NCBI GenBank assembly: GCA_024692805.1
Contig: JAILMD010000007.1
Coordinates: forward strand, 1 to 18,657
DNA: 18,657 nucleotides
DNA from: a bacterium
Lineage (GTDB): Bacteria > Bacillota > Clostridia > Christensenellales > UBA1242
Direction of reading: 5' to 3'
A program made the translations under genes and the position numbers. Positions 14,720 to 18,657 of the stretch are shown piece after piece. The notes under the pieces are model-generated. The model was not told the DNA's origin and did no database searches. It was given only the letters and a program-made list of their open reading frames with translations. Within the stretch, counting starts at the first letter, position 1, and every line of letters starts with the position of its first letter.

Positions 14720-17700
14720 TTATAAATCATCATCAAGGTCAAATAAAGAGTCAACGTCTTCTGTTACCACTTCACTTGCGCCCATAATGTCGTGTTCAAG
14801 GTCATCAGTTCCAAGGTAATCATCTTCAAGTTTAACATCAACTTCTTTTTGTGATTTCTTCCTTTCGGCTCTAAGATCAGTGTTGTCTTTAACTTCGTCA
14901 GGAAGCTCTTTCAAGATGATTTCTTGTTTATCTTCAGTTAAAACTTTAACATCAAGAGCTAAGCCTTGAAGTTCTTTATTTAAAACTTTAAATGATTCAG
15001 GAATTCCTGGTTCACTAATGTTTTCACCCTTAACGATTGATTCATAAGTTTTAACACGTCCAACAACGTCATCAGATTTAACAGTAAGCATTTCTTGTAA
15101 GCAGTTAGCAGCGCCATATGCTTCAAGAGCCCAAACTTCCATTTCACCAAATCTTTGTCCACCAAATTGTGCTTTACCGCCAAGTGGTTGTTGAGTAACA
15201 AGGCTGTATGGTCCAATAGAACGAGCATGCATCTTATCATCAACGAGGTGATGAAGTTTTAACATATACATATATCCAACTGTTGCCCTATTTTCAAAAG
15301 GCTCACCAGTTCTTCCGTCAAATAATTGAAGTTTACCATCAGCTGGGAACCCGTTATCAACAAGAAGTTTTTGGATTTGGTCTTCCTTAGCACCATCGAA
15401 AACTGGTGTTGCAACTTTCCAACCCATCGCCTTGCAAGCAAGTGAAAGGTGAACTTCAAGAAGCTGACCAATGTTCATACGGCTAGGAACGCCTAGTGGG
15501 TTAAGTAAGATTTGAATTGGTGTTCCATCAGGAAGGAATGGCATATCTGCCTTTGGTAATATTCTTGAAACAACGCCCTTGTTTCCGTGACGTCCGCTCA
15601 TCTTATCACCAACGCTCATCTTACGTTTTTGAGCGATATAAACTCTAACGAGTTTGCTAACTCCGGTTGGAAGTTCGTCTTTGTTTTCACGAGTAAACAC
15701 TTTAACGTCAACAACAACGCCGCCTTCACCATGTTGAACACGAAGGCTTGTGTCTCTAACTTCCCTAGCCTTTTCGCCAAAGATGGCTCTAAGCAATCTT
15801 TCTTCTGGTGTTAATTCAGTTTCACCTTTAGGAGTAACCTTACCAACAAGAATATCTCCTGGAACAACCTCAGCACCAACCATAACAATACCATCTTCAT
15901 CAAGGTTGGCAAGAGCATCTTCACCAACATTTGGAATATCTCTTGTTATTTCTTCTGGGCCAAGTTTTGTATCACGAGCATCTTGCTCATATTCTTCAAT
16001 ATGAATACTTGTTAAAACGTCATTTTGAACAAGTTCATCACTTATAAGAATAGCGTCTTCGAAGTTATATCCTTCCCAAGGCATAAATGCAATTAGGATA
16101 TTTTTACCAATTGAAAGCTCACCATTATTTGTTGAAGGGCCATCAGCTAAAACGTCACCAGCCTTAACTTTATCGCCTGAGCTAACGATTGGTTTTTGAA
16201 TCATGCAAGTTCCGTTGTTAGAACGAACAAACTTAGTTAAAGTATAAGTTTCTTCGCTTCCATCAGCTAAGCCAACAACAATTTTATCAGCACTTGCATA
16301 TTTAACAATTCCGTCATTTTTAGCAACAACCATAACGCCACTATCAACAGCAATTCTATGTTCAGTTCCTGTTGCAATAATAGGTGCCTCTGTTTTAAGA
16401 AGAGGAACGGCCTGACGTTGTTGGTTTGATGCCATCATGGCACGGGTTGCGTCATCGTTTTCAATAAATGGAACGAGCGTTGTTGCAATACTGATTAGCT
16501 CTTTAGGGCTAACATCAATAAAGTCAATTTGATCTCTTGGAAGCTCGATAATTTCACCTTTCTTACGGCAAATAATTCTTTCGTTTGCAAGAGTTCCATC
16601 AGCTTTTAATGGTTCGTTTGCTTGAGCAATGACATATTTTTCTTCAAGGTCAGCGCTCATGTAAACAACTTCTTTAGTAACCTTTCCGGTTGCCTTATCA
16701 ATTTTTCTATAAGGTGCTTCAAGGAAACCATATTTGTTAAGTTTAGCGTAAGTTGCAAGTGAGTTAATCAAACCAATGTTTTGACCTTCTGGAGTTTCGT
16801 TAGGGCAAAGACGACCATAGTGAGTGTAATGAACGTCACGAACTTCAAAGCCTGCTCTTTCCCTAGTAAGTGCTCCTGGGCCTAAGCTTGAAACCCTTCT
16901 CTTATGAGTTAAACTTGCGATTGGGTTTGTTTGTTCCATAAATTGGCTCATTTGGCTAGAGCCAAAGAATTCTCTAATTGTTGAAGAAATGCTTCTAACA
17001 TTAATAAGTGAGCTTGGGCTAACTTCGTTAACGTTTTGAACTTGCATTCTTTCAGTTATAACTCTTTCAAGTTTTGCCATTCCGGTAAAGAATTGGTTAG
17101 TTAAAAGTTCACCAACTGCTTTAACACGACGATTAGCGAGGTGATCAACGTCATCAAGTTCGGCTAACCCTTCCCCAACACTAAGATGATAGTTATAAGT
17201 TGATATAACATCATCTAAAAGAAGATGACGGCCAACAATTTCATCTCTTTGCTCTCTTAAAACTTGTTTTCTTTGCTCATTGTTTTTGCAACCAGCAGTT
17301 AATTCAAGATAAGTTGGAAGATGAATAAATCTATCAATATTAAATTCATCAGGGTTAAATCCGGTATAGGCTTTTAACTCAACCATATTGTTACCAATAA
17401 TAGTAAATGGCCCGTTTTTACCAACAACTGTTACCCTATTAACGCCAGCGTTTTGAATTTTAAGTGCATCTTCCTCACTTAAAACTTCGCCTGCGCTAGC
17501 CAAAACTTTCTTATTTAAAACAACATCCTCAGCAAGTGTTCTATTAGCAATTCTGTTAGCAAGAGAAAGTTTTTGGTTATATTTATACCTACCAACCATG
17601 CTAACGTCATATCTACGAGTTGAATAGAACATTTTTTCAAGGTTACGTTTAATTGCTTTTAAGTTTAAAACTTCGCCTGGGCGTAATCTCTTTGAAATTT

Positions 17701-18454
17701 CAACAAGCGCTTCTTCTTCAGTTTTAGTAACATCTTTTTCAAGAGTTTTTAAAACGCTTGGGTGGTTACCTAAAACGGCGATAATATCTTCATCGCTTGA
17801 TAAACCTAAACCACGAAGAAGGATTGAAGCAACCATCTTCCTGCTTCTGTCAACGTGAACATAAATAACGCCACTTGAATCTTCTTCAAGGTCAATCCAA
17901 GCACCACGTGCTGGCATAATGCTTGTTTCAGTAACAAAATTTCCTGCTTTGTTAACCCCTTGTTTACAATAAACACCAGGCGCTCTAACAAGTTGGCTAA
18001 CAACTGCCCTTTCAGCACCATTGATGATGAAAGAACCATTTTCAGTCATAAGAGGAATATCACCAAAGAAAACTTCTTGGTCAACAACTTCGCCTGTTTC
18101 TTTATAAACCAAACGAATTTTAACCTTCAAAGGAAGGCTATAAGTTGCATCTCTTGTTTTGCATTCAGCTTCAGTATATTTAGGAGTTCCCTCAATTGAG
18201 TGATCAAGGAAATAAAGCTCAACCCTGCAATCACGATCAGGGTCTTTAACATCTCTGTTTAAGTTTTCAGTATCAATAATAGGAGAGAAATCACGCAAAA
18301 CATTTCTTATCCCATTGGTTAAAAAGTCTTCATAGCTTTTTCTTTGAACGTCCATAAGATAAGGAAAGTCAACAACTTCGTCAATTGAGCCAAATTTATA
18401 GCGTTCAGTTTTGCCATATTTAACTTTTTTAACATCAAGATTTTTTAAACTCAT
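14720..18454 (-). CDS. rpoB: RNA polymerase beta subunit RpoB
   Basis: This is the 1244-residue beta subunit, which forms the active-centre cleft with RpoC. Conserved blocks are visible throughout: GSFIINGAERAVVSQLVRAPG near the N-terminus, the rifampicin-pocket block SSQMSQFMEQTNP...THKRRVSSLGPGALTRERAG, CPNETPEGQNIGLINSL, MPWEGYNFEDAILIS, the active-site lysine region KRKMSVGDKMSGRHGNKGVV, and the C-terminal GKAQFGGQRFGEMEVWALEA. The pocket has less common residues (Met for L511, Glu for D516, Asn for I561, Gln for P567, E. coli numbering), while H526 and S531 equivalents are kept. A long acidic tail ends in DDDL. The ATG at 18454 follows AAAGGAG by 7 nt. The usual upstream neighbour rplL is not present within the window; a structured leader lies there instead. 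Confidence 0.98.
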   Translation of the reverse strand: MSLKNLDVKKVKYGKTERYKFGSIDEVVDFPYLMDVQRKSYEDFLTNGIRNVLRDFSPIIDTENLNRDVKDPDRDCRVELYFLDHSIEGTPKYTEAECKTRDATYSLPLKVKIRLVYKETGEVVDQEVFFGDIPLMTENGSFIINGAERAVVSQLVRAPGVYCKQGVNKAGNFVTETSIMPARGAWIDLEEDSSGVIYVHVDRSRKMVASILLRGLGLSSDEDIIAVLGNHPSVLKTLEKDVTKTEEEALVEISKRLRPGEVLNLKAIKRNLEKMFYSTRRYDVSMVGRYKYNQKLSLANRIANRTLAEDVVLNKKVLASAGEVLSEEDALKIQNAGVNRVTVVGKNGPFTIIGNNMVELKAYTGFNPDEFNIDRFIHLPTYLELTAGCKNNEQRKQVLREQRDEIVGRHLLLDDVISTYNYHLSVGEGLAELDDVDHLANRRVKAVGELLTNQFFTGMAKLERVITERMQVQNVNEVSPSSLINVRSISSTIREFFGSSQMSQFMEQTNPIASLTHKRRVSSLGPGALTRERAGFEVRDVHYTHYGRLCPNETPEGQNIGLINSLATYAKLNKYGFLEAPYRKIDKATGKVTKEVVYMSADLEEKYVIAQANEPLKADGTLANERIICRKKGEIIELPRDQIDFIDVSPKELISIATTLVPFIENDDATRAMMASNQQRQAVPLLKTEAPIIATGTEHRIAVDSGVMVVAKNDGIVKYASADKIVVGLADGSEETYTLTKFVRSNNGTCMIQKPIVSSGDKVKAGDVLADGPSTNNGELSIGKNILIAFMPWEGYNFEDAILISDELVQNDVLTSIHIEEYEQDARDTKLGPEEITRDIPNVGEDALANLDEDGIVMVGAEVVPGDILVGKVTPKGETELTPEERLLRAIFGEKAREVRDTSLRVQHGEGGVVVDVKVFTRENKDELPTGVSKLVRVYIAQKRKMSVGDKMSGRHGNKGVVSRILPKADMPFLPDGTPIQILLNPLGVPSRMNIGQLLEVHLSLACKAMGWKVATPVFDGAKEDQIQKLLVDNGFPADGKLQLFDGRTGEPFENRATVGYMYMLKLHHLVDDKMHARSIGPYSLVTQQPLGGKAQFGGQRFGEMEVWALEAYGAANCLQEMLTVKSDDVVGRVKTYESIVKGENISEPGIPESFKVLNKELQGLALDVKVLTEDKQEIILKELPDEVKDNTDLRAERKKSQKEVDVKLEDDYLGTDDLEHDIMGASEVVTEDVDSLFDLDDDL

Positions 18455-18657
18455 TAAAATTCTCCTTTAAAAAAGATATAGCGCATAGCAAATTTTTTGT
18501 TTATTAAACAATTAAAAATGCAAATGCGCTTTCATCTCCTTATTTACTTAAAAATTTTAATAACTTACCGAAGAAAGAGAAAACGCTTATTTTTTCTAGC
18601 AAAAGTAAGCATTTATCTTTCCAAAAACGGATAATAAGTCATCATAAGCACTAACTA
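18455..18657 (-). other. Non-coding region upstream of rpoB
   Basis: These 203 bases hold no convincing gene. Apart from the leader hairpin at 18481-18529 there is a second imperfect stem, GCTTA/TAAGC (18610-18606 with 18589-18585), extended by a TTTT/AAAA helix and followed on the minus strand by a pyrimidine-rich stretch, possibly a terminator for an upstream gene or part of the leader. An AAGGAG (18541-18536) abuts an ATG, too close to act as a ribosome site for it. I found no good sigma-A promoter here; TTAAAAT near 18561 lacks a matching -35. The rpoB promoter may lie beyond the window. Confidence 0.5.
18481..18529 (-). promoter_or_regulatory. Long hairpin in the rpoB leader
   Basis: On the minus strand the arms GCGCAT (18529-18524) and ATGCGC (18486-18481) enclose a second helix ATTTTT/AAAAAT and an apical TGTTT/AAACA, separated by small internal loops (TTGC opposite TTGCT). 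It ends 9 nt before AAAGGAG of rpoB, with a T6 run (18474-18469) between them. The 6-nt gap before the T run is unlike a standard terminator. It may be an attenuator or a protein-binding leader; this is inference. Confidence 0.5.

Noticed and set aside
18512..18535. Seven-codon leader peptide (MKAHLHF) before rpoB
   Set aside because: AAGGAG directly abuts the ATG with no spacer, so initiation is unlikely, and no regulatory codon run is evident.
18596..18655. Open minus-strand frame of 19 codons plus a TAG stop, reaching nearly to the right edge, as the tail of an upstream gene
   Set aside because: Too short to distinguish from chance in AT-rich DNA, and the residues match no family I recognise; it does not look like the rplL C-terminus expected upstream of rpoB.
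1..18657. Mobile elements, CRISPR arrays, tRNA or rRNA genes
   Set aside because: No transposase or integrase frame, no regularly spaced repeats and no tRNA-like cloverleaf or rRNA sequence was seen; the window is almost fully accounted for by core genes.

Overview
The window is AT-rich, compact, housekeeping bacterial DNA, most likely from a member of the Bacillota (Clostridia-like, possibly an uncultured gut lineage). This rests on Shine-Dalgarno sites of the AGGAGG type, sigma-A-like promoters, intrinsic terminators, a SigH-type sigma factor, Mini-ribonuclease III next to RlmB, a CwlD-like amidase, and RpoB/RpoC without the large proteobacterial insertions. I see no mobile element, CRISPR array, rRNA or tRNA. 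Species-level placement is not possible from the sequence alone.

Layout. Positions 1-1922: typA/bipA on the plus strand, with promoter and terminator. 1921-2612: a small lipoprotein gene on plus, with a promoter placed so that transcription should start at its ATG. 2583-4623: minus-strand operon ybaB-recR-DUF2804, driven by a near-consensus promoter whose -35 lies inside the terminator hairpin of the upstream operon. 4636-7931: minus-strand operon mrnC-rlmB-sigH-dnaX. 7985-9371: plus-strand CwlD-like amidase, then an HD-domain protein with its own leaderless-type promoter. 9386-11111: gltX on plus. 11083-18657: convergent rpoC and rpoB on minus behind a structured leader. The only sizeable non-coding stretch is the 203 bases upstream of rpoB.

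How the genes work together. Most are information-processing genes: transcription (rpoB, rpoC, sigH), rRNA maturation and modification (mrnC, rlmB), ribosome function (typA), tRNA charging (gltX), and replication or repair (dnaX, recR, ybaB). The order mrnC-rlmB-sigH matches the Bacillus subtilis neighbourhood of gltX and rpoBC, but here it runs directly into dnaX, which is followed by ybaB and recR, a block that lies elsewhere in B. subtilis. SigH and the CwlD-like amidase hint at a sporulating ancestry.

The points most worth a second look are: (1) RpoC has Gln in place of the near-universal catalytic trigger-loop His, with Lys for the neighbouring Arg, plus changes in the bridge helix and next to the catalytic Asp triad; (2) several genes lack a Shine-Dalgarno site and have promoters placing +1 on or within 3 nt of the start codon, which also corrects the mrnC start; (3) terminators, promoters, stop codons and Shine-Dalgarno sites overlap repeatedly. 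I found no clearly new multi-gene system.
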